Assembly: GCF_001005215.1 (NCBI RefSeq)
Contig: NZ_LBNQ01000009.1
Location: forward strand, 1-64,000
Direction: 5' to 3'
Length of the DNA stretch: 64,000 nt
DNA from: Lampropedia cohaerens
Lineage (GTDB): Bacteria; Pseudomonadota; Gammaproteobacteria; Burkholderiales; Burkholderiaceae_C
Position numbers and translations under genes: made by a program. Position 1 is the stretch's first letter. Every line of letters starts with the position of its first letter. Below are positions 1 to 8,911 of this stretch, one piece after another. The notes below the pieces were generated by a model. That model saw nothing but the letters and a program-made list of their open reading frames with translations. It had not been told where the DNA came from and searched no databases.

Positions 1-753
1 GACCCGCGCACGGGGCAAGAGAAGACGCAGGTAGCCGTGATGTTCAACGGCATCTTCAACGACATCCAGGCCTCGGCGAAATATGCGGTGCAAAACTACA
101 TAGGGCAGCAATCGGAGCCTGGAGGGCAAGTGGACACCCGGCTGTATGAAAACATCCACCTGATCAACAACCCGCCGGCGGCCAGCACGCTGGGCGAGAA
201 CATGGTGGCGGTCTACCAGAAGATGCTCGAAGGGCTGGTGGGAGAGCCGGGCAACTCGACAGAACAGGCCGTGGAGCTGGGAGAACAATACGGCCAGCAA
301 GGGCTGTTCATGGGCGCGCACAGCCGAGGCAGCCTGACGGTGGCCAACGCGCTGGGCGAGCTGCAGCGCCGCCCCGGGGCCCAAGGAGTGCTCAAGGAGA
401 CGGACATCAAGATGGTAGGGCCGGCAGCCAACGTGGCCAACAGCGACAGGAAGTTCGGCCATTTGCAGGGGCAGGGCGAGACCGCACGGCACATCGTGCT
501 GGAAAACAGCGCATTGGATTTTGTGGGATCGCTGATAGGGCTCAACCCGGCGACGGGAGACACCAACCTGAAGGGCAAGAGCTGGTGGAGCTACACGCTG
601 GACATCTTCGGAGGAGACTCCTCAGCGCACAATTGCTATGGGTTTGGAAACATGCAGTGCCAATATGATGGTTATAGAAGCGAAGATGGTCAGTTAATCA
701 TGCACCCCGGCCAAACCATCCCGGAGCTGTTGCAGAGGAAGAAGATGGATTAA
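1..753 (+). CDS. Filamentous haemagglutinin-family exoprotein, C-terminal part (5' end outside window)
   Basis: The frame is open from base 1, so this is the last 250 residues of a larger protein that begins outside the window. The segment resembles the conserved C-terminus of Neisseria-type filamentous haemagglutinin/TpsA proteins as I remember them: a YGQQGLFMGAHSRGSLTV block (Ser near visible residue 108, shaped like a nucleophile elbow), then DFVGSLIGLNPATG, then HNCYG. Such proteins are exported by two-partner secretion and can carry contact-dependent toxin ends. A small lipoprotein gene follows 55 bases after the stop, the usual place for an immunity gene. A role as toxin or hydrolase is inference; the family assignment is fairly secure. 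Confidence 0.7.
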   Translation, partial: DPRTGQEKTQVAVMFNGIFNDIQASAKYAVQNYIGQQSEPGGQVDTRLYENIHLINNPPAASTLGENMVAVYQKMLEGLVGEPGNSTEQAVELGEQYGQQGLFMGAHSRGSLTVANALGELQRRPGAQGVLKETDIKMVGPAANVANSDRKFGHLQGQGETARHIVLENSALDFVGSLIGLNPATGDTNLKGKSWWSYTLDIFGGDSSAHNCYGFGNMQCQYDGYRSEDGQLIMHPGQTIPELLQRKKMD

Positions 754-808
754 TGGCCGCAGAGCAGATGGTGGCCGGGAGAAATTGATGAAAGGGCAAG
801 GAGAGAAG

Positions 809-1201
809 ATGCGCAAGGTGATGACGGTGGCGGCGCTGATAGTGGCGACGGCCACATTGGTGGGATGTGGTTTCAAGGGCTTCAAGCCGGTCAAAGACGA
901 GATGGCGAATTGGCGGCTGAAGAGAGAATTCAATCCTTACAGTATTTTAACAAAGGAGGGATTTAATGCTTATGTGCAAAAACAGCTTGACGACTTCAAT
1001 GAGTGCGGGATTGATCCAGTGGATGGGTTAACAGATGCGCGGCATGATTTGGCAGAAGGTTATCTGTGCATTGAGAATAAAGGTTGGTATGAAGATGCCG
1101 GACCTATTTGCACGCAGCATTGGCTATTCGATAAACCGGCCTGTGTAGAGTGGCGCAAGGAGCGAGGACTGGAGCACATGCCCAAGCCGGAGTGGAAGTG
1201 A
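809..1201 (+). CDS. Small lipoprotein, putative immunity protein of the upstream exoprotein
   Basis: This is a 130-residue protein. I chose the ATG at 809 because AAGGAG lies just upstream; longer starts at 785 or 788 have no such site. Residues 1-20 form a lipoprotein signal ending in the lipobox L-V-G-C, with Cys20 as the lipidation site. The mature part has several cysteines and ends in ACVEWRKERGLEHMPKPEWK. The middle of the gene is clearly more AT-rich than its neighbours, which suggests recent acquisition. I do not recognise a named family. Its position right behind a haemagglutinin C-terminus and the broken paralogue that follows suggest an immunity or accessory role, which is inference. 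Confidence 0.65.
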   Translation: MRKVMTVAALIVATATLVGCGFKGFKPVKDEMANWRLKREFNPYSILTKEGFNAYVQKQLDDFNECGIDPVDGLTDARHDLAEGYLCIENKGWYEDAGPICTQHWLFDKPACVEWRKERGLEHMPKPEWK

Positions 1202-1235
1202 GTGCTGCTGCGCAGTTGTGCAAAGGAAAAAGAGC

Positions 1236-1631
1236 ATGAAAAAAGCACTGATGGCGGCGCTGCTGATTGCAACGACGGCCACATTGGTGGGATGTGGCTT
1301 CAAGGGCTTCAAGCCGGTCAAGGACGAGATAGCGAATTAGCGACTGAAAGAAGAGTTCAATACATTTGATTTGTCCACAAATGAAGGATTTTTGCAACGT
1401 ATACAAAAACAGCTTGACGACTTCAGGGAGTGCGGGATTGATCCGGTGTCAGGTAACCCGATAAATTCCTCATTTGATGAGGCAAGAAGTTATTTGTGTA
1501 TAGAGGACAGGGGCTGGTATAACAGTGAGGGCCCGATTTGCATTCAGAGTTTTTACTTTGACAGGGCAGCCTGCGTAGAGTGGCGCAAGGAGAGGGGGCT
1601 GGAGCACATGCCCAAGCCGGAGTGGAAATAA
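1236..1631 (+). pseudogene. Second copy of the small lipoprotein, broken by an in-frame TAG
   Basis: This is a paralogue of the preceding lipoprotein gene. An ATG at 1236 with AAAGGA upstream opens a lipobox signal (T-L-V-G-C, Cys20) nearly identical to the first copy. Codon 35 is TAG at 1338-1340, where the first copy has TGG (Trp). After that stop the same frame continues to 1631 without interruption and ends in the same ACVEWRKERGLEHMPKPEWK tail. Read through, the product would be about 131 residues, against 130 for the first copy. The two copies are most alike at their ends and differ most in the middle. One base change explains the break, so the loss looks recent; a sequencing error cannot be excluded. 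Confidence 0.7.
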
Positions 1632-1732
1632 GTAGCAGGACCAATTGCAAGCCAATTGGCTCAAGTGGAGGAGTCGCCATCTGCTTCAGTGCGGAAGCAG
1701 TGGAATTTAGTCACAGGTACAGGATGAGGCCA

Positions 1733-1885
1733 TCATGTCCGGCGCGGACATGAAAATGGGTGGCCCCGCCGCCCATGTAGCCTCTACCGACCAGCGCTTT
1801 GTTGCGGTTGTGAGGCCAGGCAGGTGCCCTTCGACACATGGAGACAGCGAACAGCACGTTGGATTGTGTTGGGCCCGATCAGGGA
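1733..1885 (+). pseudogene. Frameshifted remnant of a second haemagglutinin C-terminus
   Basis: Translation from 1735 gives SGADMKMGGPAAHVASTDQR, which aligns with KETDIKMVGPAANVANSDRK of the exoprotein that ends at 753. After about 30 codons the match moves to another frame: ALRHMETANSTLDCVGPDQG aligns with TARHIVLENSALDFVGSLIG, and a stop follows at once. The stretch is therefore a decayed copy of the same domain with at least one frameshift, and it lies downstream of the broken lipoprotein copy. That order (C-terminus remnant plus immunity-like gene) resembles the orphan modules known behind contact-dependent inhibition loci. No start or ribosome site is visible. Confidence 0.6.
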
Positions 1886-2024
1886 TGAAGCATTGTTGCG
1901 TTTTCCGTCACGTAGATGTCAAGCTGGCTTTACCTGTGGAAACATTTCGCCATCTGCGCGATAAGCGGGCTTTGCGTTGGGCGTACACCATTGCAGCGTA
2001 TTGGTTACGGCTTAGGAGGGTGTC

Positions 2025-2399
2025 ATGCAAGTGTTGAAGTGTTTGGCTGCGCGCATCGCGCGTTTGGCGATACCCGTGACGGTGGCGGCTGCTGCGTGCA
2101 CTGTCATGCCTGCGCAGGCGCAGGGGGTGCAGTGGTCGATCGGGGTGCATTCCGGCGGGTATCGTACGCCGCCGGGTGTGGGGGTGCAGGTAGGCAACGG
2201 TTGGGGTAGGCCAGCGCGGCCCTGGGTTGCTCCACGCCCTGTGTATGTATTGCCGCCGCCGGTGTATGTTGCGCCAGCGCCGGTGTTTGTGGCACCGCCT
2301 GCCTTCCACCGCCCGCCGCCGCGCTATGGCCGCGGCTGGAAAGCACCGCATCGCCATGCTCCCCGCTGGCATGGGGGGCCGGTCCGCCATCGGCATTGA
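2025..2399 (+). CDS. Secreted proline-rich, His/Arg-tailed protein of unknown function
   Basis: This is a 124-residue protein with a good ribosome site (AGGAGG about eight bases before the ATG). Residues 1-32 form a signal peptide with a plausible cleavage after PAQA. The mature part is Gly-rich at first, then has a repetitive Pro/Val/Tyr/Ala stretch (PVYVLPPPVYVAPAPVFVAP), and ends in a basic tail rich in His, Arg and Trp. Proteins of this low-complexity, YXXP-repeat type are common in Burkholderiales and are usually annotated as hypothetical periplasmic or surface proteins. No catalytic motif is visible. The 140 bases upstream show no gene. Confidence 0.6.
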   Translation: MQVLKCLAARIARLAIPVTVAAAACTVMPAQAQGVQWSIGVHSGGYRTPPGVGVQVGNGWGRPARPWVAPRPVYVLPPPVYVAPAPVFVAPPAFHRPPPRYGRGWKAPHRHAPRWHGGPVRHRH

Positions 2400-2429
2400 T
2401 GGCTTGATGCGCGTCGCTGCAGATCGGCC

Positions 2430-3089
2430 TCAAGCCCGCGGGGGAGTCATCGGGCTGGGGGGAGGCACTGGCAGCAAAAGGGGTTGCACACGCTGCGGGA
2501 AGTAGCGGACGGGCCATTGCAGCAGCTGCTGCAGCAGAGCCCAGTCGAAGCCGGCGCCGGGGTCGTGTTTGCGCCCTGGTGCGATGTCTTCGTGACCGGC
2601 AATGTCAGCGATGGGGTAGTGCTGCGCCAGTGCCAGACATAGCCTGGCCAGCGCGGGATACTGCGCTGGCGCGAAGGCTTCATCTTCCAGGCCTTCCAAC
2701 TCAATGCCGATGGAGTCATCGTTACGGGCGTGACGGCCCCGGTAGCAGGAGACACCGGCGTGCCAGGCGCGCTGTTCGGTATTGACGTATTGCTGCACGC
2801 TGCCGTCACGCCGGATCACGAAATGTGCAGAGACCTGCAGTCCACGGATGCTGCGATAGTACGGGTGTGCGTCCCAGTCCAGCGTGTTGGTGAACAGGCG
2901 CTCGATGGCGTCGCCGCCGTAGCAGCCCGGTGGCAGGCTGATGGAGTGCACGACGATCAGATCGATCACTGCGCCAGCGGGGCGGGCGTTGTGGTTGGGC
3001 GATGGCAGCCATAGCGCTTCACGATAGCGCCCCTGCACGAGGAGATCGTGCTCGGCAGCTGGCAGCGGGCCATTGTCATTCGCGGGCAT
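2430..3089 (-). CDS. ampD: 1,6-anhydro-N-acetylmuramyl-L-alanine amidase AmpD
   Basis: This 219-residue protein is an amidase_2 family zinc enzyme. Expected metal and catalytic residues are present: His48 in IVVHSIS, Glu130 in IGIELEG, His166 in AGHEDIAPG, and Lys174/Asp176 in GRKHDPG. AmpD cleaves anhydro-muropeptides in the cytoplasm during peptidoglycan recycling and so keeps the AmpR inducer level low. The start overlaps the end of the upstream PilR-type gene by 14 bases, so the two are probably co-transcribed; this pilR-ampD order is familiar in Comamonadaceae. The Pro-rich C-terminal tail is longer than in enterobacterial AmpD. Confidence 0.9.
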   Translation of the reverse strand: MPANDNGPLPAAEHDLLVQGRYREALWLPSPNHNARPAGAVIDLIVVHSISLPPGCYGGDAIERLFTNTLDWDAHPYYRSIRGLQVSAHFVIRRDGSVQQYVNTEQRAWHAGVSCYRGRHARNDDSIGIELEGLEDEAFAPAQYPALARLCLALAQHYPIADIAGHEDIAPGRKHDPGAGFDWALLQQLLQWPVRYFPQRVQPLLLPVPPPSPMTPPRA

Positions 3090-4791
3090 CGGGTTCGGTC
3101 GGAATGTTCAGACGCTCGATGCGGTAGCGGATCTGCCGCAGGTTCAGCCCCAGCAGCGCTGCTGCGGCAGTGCGGTTGTAGCGTACGGCGCGCAGGGCGC
3201 GGATCAGTATGGCACGCTCCTGGGCGTCCAGCCATGCCTGCAGGTCGCTGGGCAACGGTTCGTCGTCGGCGCTGCGGTCAGGTGCACGCACGATCATGGC
3301 CGCGCCTGTTGGCTGCGCGCTGGCGGCAGTTGCGGGGGCTGCGGGTACGGGAGGTGGCACGGGCGGTGCCGGGCTGACCGCCATCGGGATCTGGATGGCG
3401 TAGCTTGTGCCGAATCCGGTTGCCGCAGGCGCGGTCGCTATCGCCGCAGCAGCGGTGGCTGGTGCAGGCGATGGCGCAGGCACCGGGGCCTGCGGCACCG
3501 GGCTGGCAGGCGAGTCGTCCTGCAGTGCGCTGGCGCGCAGTATGCCGTCCTCACTGAGCGCGACGGCGCGGTGCAGCAGGTTTTCCAGCTCGCGCACGTT
3601 GCCCGGGAAGGTGCGCGTAGCCAGGGCTTGCAGAAAGTCAGACTCAACGTGGATGGCGGCAAAGCCGGAGTCGGCAGCCAGCCGCGTCAGCAGCGCCTGA
3701 ACCAGGTCGGGGAGATCCTGCAGCCGCTCGCGCAGCGGCGGGATGTGCAGCTCGATGACGTTGAGCCGGTAGTACAGGTCCTGGCGAAAGCGCCCCTGTT
3801 GGACTTCAGCGGCCAGATCGCGGTGGGTGGCACTGATCAGGCGCACGTCGACCAGTTCCTCCTGGGTGGAGCCGAGCGGGCGCACGCAGCGTTCCTGGAT
3901 GGCGCGCAGCAGCTTGGTCTGCATGGCCAGCGGCAGATCCCCGATTTCATCCAGGAACAGGGTGCCGCCCTTGGCGGCCTGAAAGAAACCGATGCGGTCC
4001 TGCGTGGCGCCGGTGTAGGCGCCTTTTTTGGCCCCGAAGAATTCGGCCTCCAGCAGGTGCTCGGGAATGGCGCCGCAGTTGACTGCCACCAGCGGGCCCG
4101 CCGCGCGCTGGCTGTTGGCATGTACGGCGCGTGCCACCAGTTCCTTGCCCGTGCCGGATTCGCCATGGATATGCACGGGCGCCATGCTGCGCGCTACCTT
4201 GGCGATGCGCGCCTTGACGGCGCACATGGCCGGTGACTGTCCCACCAGGCGGACCAGTGCGGCGGCACCGGCGGCGGTGTCGTGGGGGGCAGGCTGGGCC
4301 GCATCGGCGCACGCGGCAGTCTGCGCCGCACGGTCCGCAGGCGTTGCCGGTGCGTGGACCGCAGCGGGGGAGCCATCGCCGGTCGGTGGGGCTGTAGCGA
4401 TGGAGCTCGACATGGTGGCGGGGAGTCCCTGCAGGGCGGAGGCGACGACGGTGCGCAGCTGGCTCAGCTCGACCGGCTTGGCCAGATAGTCGAAGGCGCC
4501 AGCGCGCAGTGCCTCGACGGCGTTTTCGGCAGAGCCGTAGGCAGTGACGACGATGCAGCGCTCGGGCCGACCCGCCGCCTGCAGTTCCAGCAGCAGCTCC
4601 ATGCCCTGGCCATCGGGCAGGCGCATGTCAGTGAGTACCACGTCAAAACGCGCCTGCAGCTTCTGGCGCGCCTGGGCGACGGTCTCGGCCGATTCCACCC
4701 GGTAGCCTTCGCGCATCAGCGTCAGCTCGTAGAGCAGGCGCAGATCGGGTTCGTCGTCGACGACGAGGATGGCGGCATTGGTCTCGGACAT
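3076..4791 (-). CDS. pilR: Sigma-54-dependent response regulator, PilR type
   Basis: This is a 571-residue NtrC-class regulator. Residues 1-120 are a receiver domain with acidic pocket VVDDEPD and phospho-acceptor Asp55 in [10 protein letters not shown] Pro/Ala linker leads to an AAA+ domain: Walker A GESGTGKE at 210-217, the sigma-54 contact loop as GAYTGA at 257-262 (the Tyr variant), and Walker B LFLDE at 278-282. A second Pro/Ala linker (about 428-510) precedes a Fis-type helix-turn-helix, [20 protein letters not shown]. That helix and the ampD neighbour fit PilR, which activates pilin genes. The PilS sensor gene that usually lies upstream is absent; an acyl-CoA synthetase gene sits there. 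The start is the ATG giving [14 protein letters not shown]; longer frames run into the neighbour. Confidence 0.85.
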   Translation of the reverse strand: MSETNAAILVVDDEPDLRLLYELTLMREGYRVESAETVAQARQKLQARFDVVLTDMRLPDGQGMELLLELQAAGRPERCIVVTAYGSAENAVEALRAGAFDYLAKPVELSQLRTVVASALQGLPATMSSSIATAPPTGDGSPAAVHAPATPADRAAQTAACADAAQPAPHDTAAGAAALVRLVGQSPAMCAVKARIAKVARSMAPVHIHGESGTGKELVARAVHANSQRAAGPLVAVNCGAIPEHLLEAEFFGAKKGAYTGATQDRIGFFQAAKGGTLFLDEIGDLPLAMQTKLLRAIQERCVRPLGSTQEELVDVRLISATHRDLAAEVQQGRFRQDLYYRLNVIELHIPPLRERLQDLPDLVQALLTRLAADSGFAAIHVESDFLQALATRTFPGNVRELENLLHRAVALSEDGILRASALQDDSPASPVPQAPVPAPSPAPATAAAAIATAPAATGFGTSYAIQIPMAVSPAPPVPPPVPAAPATAASAQPTGAAMIVRAPDRSADDEPLPSDLQAWLDAQERAILIRALRAVRYNRTAAAALLGLNLRQIRYRIERLNIPTEPDARE

Positions 4792-4870
4792 GGCCCGATT
4801 ATCGGAGCTTTGCCGTCTGGCTGGGCGGGAGGCTGCCTTGAGCGGCGTGGCGGTGCCCCGGCCTGGTCGG

Positions 4871-6517
4871 TCACACGTCGATGGCCTGGGCCGAGCCGAC
4901 CTGCCTGCGCAGTTCGAATTTCTGGATCTTGCCGGTGCTCGTCTTGGGCAGCGGCCCGAACACGACTGCGCGCGGGACCTTGAAGCCCGCCAGATACTTC
5001 TTGCAGTGCGCGACGATGTCTTCGGCGGACAGGTCAGTGCCTTCCTTGAGTTCGACGAAGGCGCAGGGCGTCTCGCCCCATTTGGGGTCGGGCTTGGCCA
5101 CCACGGCTGCGGCCAGCACGGCTGGATGGCGGTAGAGCACGTCCTCGACCTCGATGGAGGAGATGTTCTCGCCGCCGGAGATGATGATGTCCTTGCTGCG
5201 GTCCTTGATCTTGATGTAGCCGTCCGGGTATTGCACGGCCAGATCGCCGGTGTGGAACCAGCCGCCGGCAAAGGCCTTGTCGGTGGCTTCGGGGTTCTTG
5301 AGGTAGCCCTTCATCACGATGTTGCCGCGGAACATGATCTCGCCGATGGTCTCGCCGTCCCAAGGCACGGGCTGCATGGTTTCGGGGTCGAGCACGCGGG
5401 CGTCTTCCTGCAGGTGCGTGCGCACACCCTGGCTGGCGTTGCGCTGGGCGCGCTCGCCGATGGCAAGTGCTTGCCATGCGGCATGTTTGGCGCAGACCGT
5501 GGCGGGGCCGTAGACTTCGGTCAGCCCGTATACGTGGGTGAGGTCGAAGCCCAGTGCTTCCATGCCTTCGATCATTGAGGCCGGTGGCGCGGCGCCGGCT
5601 ACCATGGCCTTGATGCCGGTCGGCAGATCCCGTTTGAGTTCGGCAGGGGCGTTGATGAGCAGGCTGTGCACGATCGGTGCGCCGCAGTAATGTGTGACGC
5701 CATGCGTGCGCATGGCGGTGAATACCGCCTCGGCATCTACGCGACGCAGGCAGACGTTGACGCCGGCACGCGCGGCCATCACCCACGGAAAGCACCAGCC
5801 GTTGCAGTGGAACATGGGCAGCGTCCAGAGGTAGACCGGGTGCTTGGGCATGTCCCATTCGAGAATCATCGACAGGGTGTTGAGCGCCGCGCCGCGGTGG
5901 TGGTAGACCACGCCCTTGGGGTCTCCCGTGGTGCCACTGGTGTAGTTCAGCGCGATGGCGTCCCATTCATCGCTCGGGCGCTGCCATTCGAACGCGGCGT
6001 CGCCGCCAGCGAGAAATGTCTCGTAGTCGATGCTGCCTTCGAGTGCGGCAGCGGCCGGACCGTACAGTTCGTCCGTGATGGTGATGATTGTGCGCAGATG
6101 GTTGCTCCTGCGCAGCGGCAGTGCCTGCGCGATGAGGCGCGCGAATTCGGGGTCGACGATCAGCGCCTTGGCCTCGCCGTGGTCGAGCATGAAGGCGATG
6201 GTCTGCGGATCAAGCCGGGTATTGAGCGTGTTGAGCACCGCGCCTGCCATTGGCACGCCGAAATGGGCTTCGACCATCGGCGGGGTATTGGGCAGGATGA
6301 CGGCAACGGTGTCGTTCTTGCCGATGCCGGCGTTGTGCAGCGCGCTGGCGAGCTGGCGACAGCGGGCATAGGTTTCGCGCCAGTTGCGTTGCAGGCTGCC
6401 GTGCACAATGGCCAATCGTTCCGGGTAGACCTCGGCGCTGCGGCGGATGAAATCCAGCGGCGTCAGCGCGGAGTGATTGGCAAGGGTGCGATCGAGATGC
6501 TGATCGTAGGCGCTCAT
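4871..6517 (-). CDS. AMP-dependent acyl-CoA synthetase (long/medium-chain fatty acid or similar)
   Basis: This 548-residue adenylate-forming enzyme starts at an ATG preceded by GGAGA; longer frames lack homology. It has the AMP-binding P-loop [12 protein letters not shown], the [11 protein letters not shown] motif, the WFHTGDLAV motif and the lid-domain [13 protein letters not shown], ending with [12 protein letters not shown] that supplies the catalytic lysine. It should activate a carboxylic acid to its acyl-AMP and then acyl-CoA. The overall pattern fits the AlkK/medium-chain group common in Burkholderiales, but chain length cannot be read from sequence. It is on the same strand as pilR, 79 bases upstream of it. 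Confidence 0.85.
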   Translation of the reverse strand: MSAYDQHLDRTLANHSALTPLDFIRRSAEVYPERLAIVHGSLQRNWRETYARCRQLASALHNAGIGKNDTVAVILPNTPPMVEAHFGVPMAGAVLNTLNTRLDPQTIAFMLDHGEAKALIVDPEFARLIAQALPLRRSNHLRTIITITDELYGPAAAALEGSIDYETFLAGGDAAFEWQRPSDEWDAIALNYTSGTTGDPKGVVYHHRGAALNTLSMILEWDMPKHPVYLWTLPMFHCNGWCFPWVMAARAGVNVCLRRVDAEAVFTAMRTHGVTHYCGAPIVHSLLINAPAELKRDLPTGIKAMVAGAAPPASMIEGMEALGFDLTHVYGLTEVYGPATVCAKHAAWQALAIGERAQRNASQGVRTHLQEDARVLDPETMQPVPWDGETIGEIMFRGNIVMKGYLKNPEATDKAFAGGWFHTGDLAVQYPDGYIKIKDRSKDIIISGGENISSIEVEDVLYRHPAVLAAAVVAKPDPKWGETPCAFVELKEGTDLSAEDIVAHCKKYLAGFKVPRAVVFGPLPKTSTGKIQKFELRRQVGSAQAIDV

Positions 6518-6792
6518 GGGTTGTCTCCTTGTTCTGGTCGGGGGTATTCGGTGGGACCCGTCTGCGTGCCGGGTCCTGCTGGCGCAAGCAAGGCTTTGCA
6601 CGGCCTGCTTTGGCAGTGCCCCTTGACGCCGCCGCGCCCAGCGCAGCGATGTACTGGGCGGTTGTGGGACCGCAAAGGCACTTGCACGAACGTGCATTGT
6701 GGCGTTGCCGCCTGGCGCGCGCGATTGGCCAAAGGTCGTAGGCACCCTTGCAGCGCAGCAACGCGGCGTATGAGCGAAACGGACGCGCGTAC

Positions 6793-7224
6793 TCAGTGCA
6801 GATCGCCGTCCACGTAAAACCATTGCTGGTGCTCGCAGACAAACCGGCTGGTTTCATGCAGGCGATGTGCGCGTCCGGTAGCGTCGCGCACGCGGGCGAC
6901 GAATTCGACTTCGCTGCGCGTGGCATCCAGCAGGCTGTGGCGGCGCACCTGCAGGCCCAGCCAGCGGTCGCCAGCGTCCAGCGTCACGGTTGCCGGACGT
7001 GTGCTGGCGTGCCAGGTCGCCAGCAAGTAATCGATGTGTCCGAGCACAAAGGCGGTGTAGCGCGAGCGCATGAGCGCTTCGGCATCGGGTGCGGGCTGCG
7101 CGGTCTGACCGATGCCCAGCCAGCGGCCGCAGCAGGCGTGCAACGCCATGGTCATCACGCGTTTGCCGCGCAACTCGGTGCGGCCGCACGGGCAGGCGGC
7201 AGGGGTGAGGCCCGCGCCTGTCAT
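6793..7224 (-). CDS. YchJ family protein with SEC-C-like zinc motif
   Basis: This is a 143-residue protein. The ATG at 7224 forms an ATGA overlap with the stop of the CdsA-like gene, so translation is probably coupled. Near the N-terminus CPCG and a later ACC-GRW resemble the SEC-C zinc motif of YchJ. The core ALMRSRYTAFVLGHIDYLLATWH is typical of the UPF0225/YchJ family, as is the Trp-rich end QQWFYVDGDLH. The function of the family is not established; zinc binding is expected. It is the last gene of a four-gene operon running down from 9750. Confidence 0.8.
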   Translation of the reverse strand: MTGAGLTPAACPCGRTELRGKRVMTMALHACCGRWLGIGQTAQPAPDAEALMRSRYTAFVLGHIDYLLATWHASTRPATVTLDAGDRWLGLQVRRHSLLDATRSEVEFVARVRDATGRAHRLHETSRFVCEHQQWFYVDGDLH

Positions 7225-8162
7225 GCGGGCAAACCCCACAGGTAGCGCACGAGGTGAAAGAAGATGGGCGCAGCAAAGCACAGCGAGTCGAGTCGGTCGA
7301 GCATGCCGCCATGACCTTCGATCATGGTGCCCCAGTCCTTGACGCCGCGGTCGCGCTTGATGGCCGACATCACCAGTCCACCGGCAAAGCCCATGAGGTT
7401 GACCACCAACGCCATCCAGAATGCGTCCACCAGGTCAAACGGTGTGATCCAGTACAGCGCCGCGCCCAGCAGCGAGGCCAGGGTAACGCCGCCAATCAGA
7501 CCCTCCCATGTCTTGGAGGGAGACAGTGCCGGCGCCACCTTGCGCCTGCCAAACAGCTTGCCGCAAATGTACTGGAGCACGTCCGAGCCTTGCACTACCA
7601 GCACCAGCCAGGCGATCAACAGCAGGTTGCGGCCTTCGTAATCGGCGATGGGGATGAGCACCAGCGCGGGAATGGTGGAGATGCAGTAGATCGCAATCAT
7701 CACGCCCCATTGCGTGGATGCGGCGCGTTCCAGAAAGCGCGTGGTGTCGCCGCCTAGCGCCGCGAAGATCGGCAGCAGCAGAAAGCCGTAGACGGGCAGG
7801 AAGATGGCGAGCATGCCGTACCAGCCAGTCAGGATGAAGAAGTACTGCAGCGGCAAGGCGATATAGAAGGCCGCCAGCAAGGCAAAGTAGTCGCTGCGCC
7901 GCGTCGGGGTGAGCGTGAGGAATTCGCGCAGCGCATAGAAGGAGATGCCCAGAAACAGCACGATCACCGCTACGCGCCCCAGCGCAAACGCCACGCCCAG
8001 CACCAGAATCATCACCCACCAGGCCTTGATGCGGGCATTGAGGTTGTCGATCACTGCATGAGGCGCAAAGCCCACACGCGCCTTCAGCGCGAAGCCAACA
8101 AGAGAGGCGAGCACCATCAGCCCGCCGATGATGGCCGAAAGCATCAAGGTTTCGCGCGTCAT
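7221..8162 (-). CDS. Phosphatidate cytidylyltransferase-family membrane protein (CdsA-like)
   Basis: This 313-residue polytopic membrane protein has about seven or eight hydrophobic segments. The family signature is at the C-terminal end: SPSKTWEGLIGG, then SAIKRDRGVKDWGTMIEGHGG followed by MLDRLDS, matching the CdsA pattern S-x-KR-x-KD-GHGG-x-DR-D. Such enzymes make CDP-diacylglycerol from CTP and phosphatidate. It overlaps the acyltransferase gene upstream and ychJ downstream by four bases each (ATGA). The pairing with a PlsC-like gene suggests a phospholipid job distinct from the main cdsA, which normally sits beside uppS and dxr and is not in this window. Confidence 0.85.
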   Translation of the reverse strand: MTRETLMLSAIIGGLMVLASLVGFALKARVGFAPHAVIDNLNARIKAWWVMILVLGVAFALGRVAVIVLFLGISFYALREFLTLTPTRRSDYFALLAAFYIALPLQYFFILTGWYGMLAIFLPVYGFLLLPIFAALGGDTTRFLERAASTQWGVMIAIYCISTIPALVLIPIADYEGRNLLLIAWLVLVVQGSDVLQYICGKLFGRRKVAPALSPSKTWEGLIGGVTLASLLGAALYWITPFDLVDAFWMALVVNLMGFAGGLVMSAIKRDRGVKDWGTMIEGHGGMLDRLDSLCFAAPIFFHLVRYLWGLPA

Positions 8163-8911
8163 GCCTGCACCTCCACGGCCTGCGACAGATCAATCAGCGC
8201 CTGGCGGGCGCGTGCGAGAAAGGCAGCTTTGTCCTCGCCGTCCTGCACGGCAATCGGTGCGCCAAAGCTGACTGTGCACAGCAGCGGCAGGGGAATCCAT
8301 GCGCCCTTGGGCATGACACGGTTGAGGTTGCCCAGCCACACCGGCACGATCTCCACGTCGGGATAGGCCCTGGCCAGATGGTAGAGCCCGCTCTTGAATG
8401 GCAGCAGCTCATCGTGCAGGTTGCGTGTGCCCTCGGGAAAGAGGATGAGCGAGTCGCCCGCATCCAGTGCCTGGCGCAGCGGTACAAGCGCGTCTGCGCG
8501 AGAAGGCGCTGAAGCCTGTTCAGCACTGGAGTCACCCTCTGGTGCGGCCGCAGCGGCAGCGGCACTTGCTTGCTGGGCAGCAACGCCGTCCTGCCCGGAT
8601 TTGCCACTGCCGGAGCGGTCCACCAGAACGCCACGAAACACGCGGTGGATGATGAACTGGCGCAGCAGCCCCTTGGACCAGTAATCAGCGCCGGCAACCG
8701 GGCGCGTGCGCTGGCGCAGCAGCGGCGGCAGCGAGGCCCACAGCAGCACGAAGTCGCTGTGGCTGGAGTGGTTGGCGTAGTAGATGCGCTGGCGTGGCAC
8801 GGGCGCACAGCCGAGCCAGACGCTGCGCGCTCCGGTCAGCGCCTTGGCCACGCCGGTGATCGCCATGGCCGCCGCACGCGCAAGCACGGAAGAAGAAGTG
8901 GACGGTGTCAT
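8159..8911 (-). CDS. 1-acyl-sn-glycerol-3-phosphate acyltransferase family protein (PlsC-like)
   Basis: This is a 250-residue membrane-associated acyltransferase. The catalytic NHxxxxD block reads NHSSHSDFVLLW and the glycerophosphate-binding block reads LFPEGTRN. Between them is an unusual low-complexity insert, roughly residues 117-143, rich in Ala, Ser, Gln and Glu. The start shares one base with the stop of the peptidase gene upstream (TGATG) and the end overlaps the CdsA-like gene by four bases. The enzyme probably supplies phosphatidate to the next gene's product. Acyl-donor preference cannot be told. Confidence 0.85.
   Translation of the reverse strand: MTPSTSSSVLARAAAMAITGVAKALTGARSVWLGCAPVPRQRIYYANHSSHSDFVLLWASLPPLLRQRTRPVAGADYWSKGLLRQFIIHRVFRGVLVDRSGSGKSGQDGVAAQQASAAAAAAAPEGDSSAEQASAPSRADALVPLRQALDAGDSLILFPEGTRNLHDELLPFKSGLYHLARAYPDVEIVPVWLGNLNRVMPKGAWIPLPLLCTVSFGAPIAVQDGEDKAAFLARARQALIDLSQAVEVQA

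Noticed and set aside
3073-4236. 387-codon plus-strand frame opposite pilR
   Set aside because: It is antisense to the sigma-54 domain; composition is low-quality Arg/Gly/Ala-rich, it has no ribosome site, and the opposite frame has full homology.
4792-5271. N-terminal extension of pilR by 160 codons
   Set aside because: These codons run antiparallel in frame to the acyl-CoA synthetase end and have no fold; [14 protein letters not shown] is the proper receiver start.
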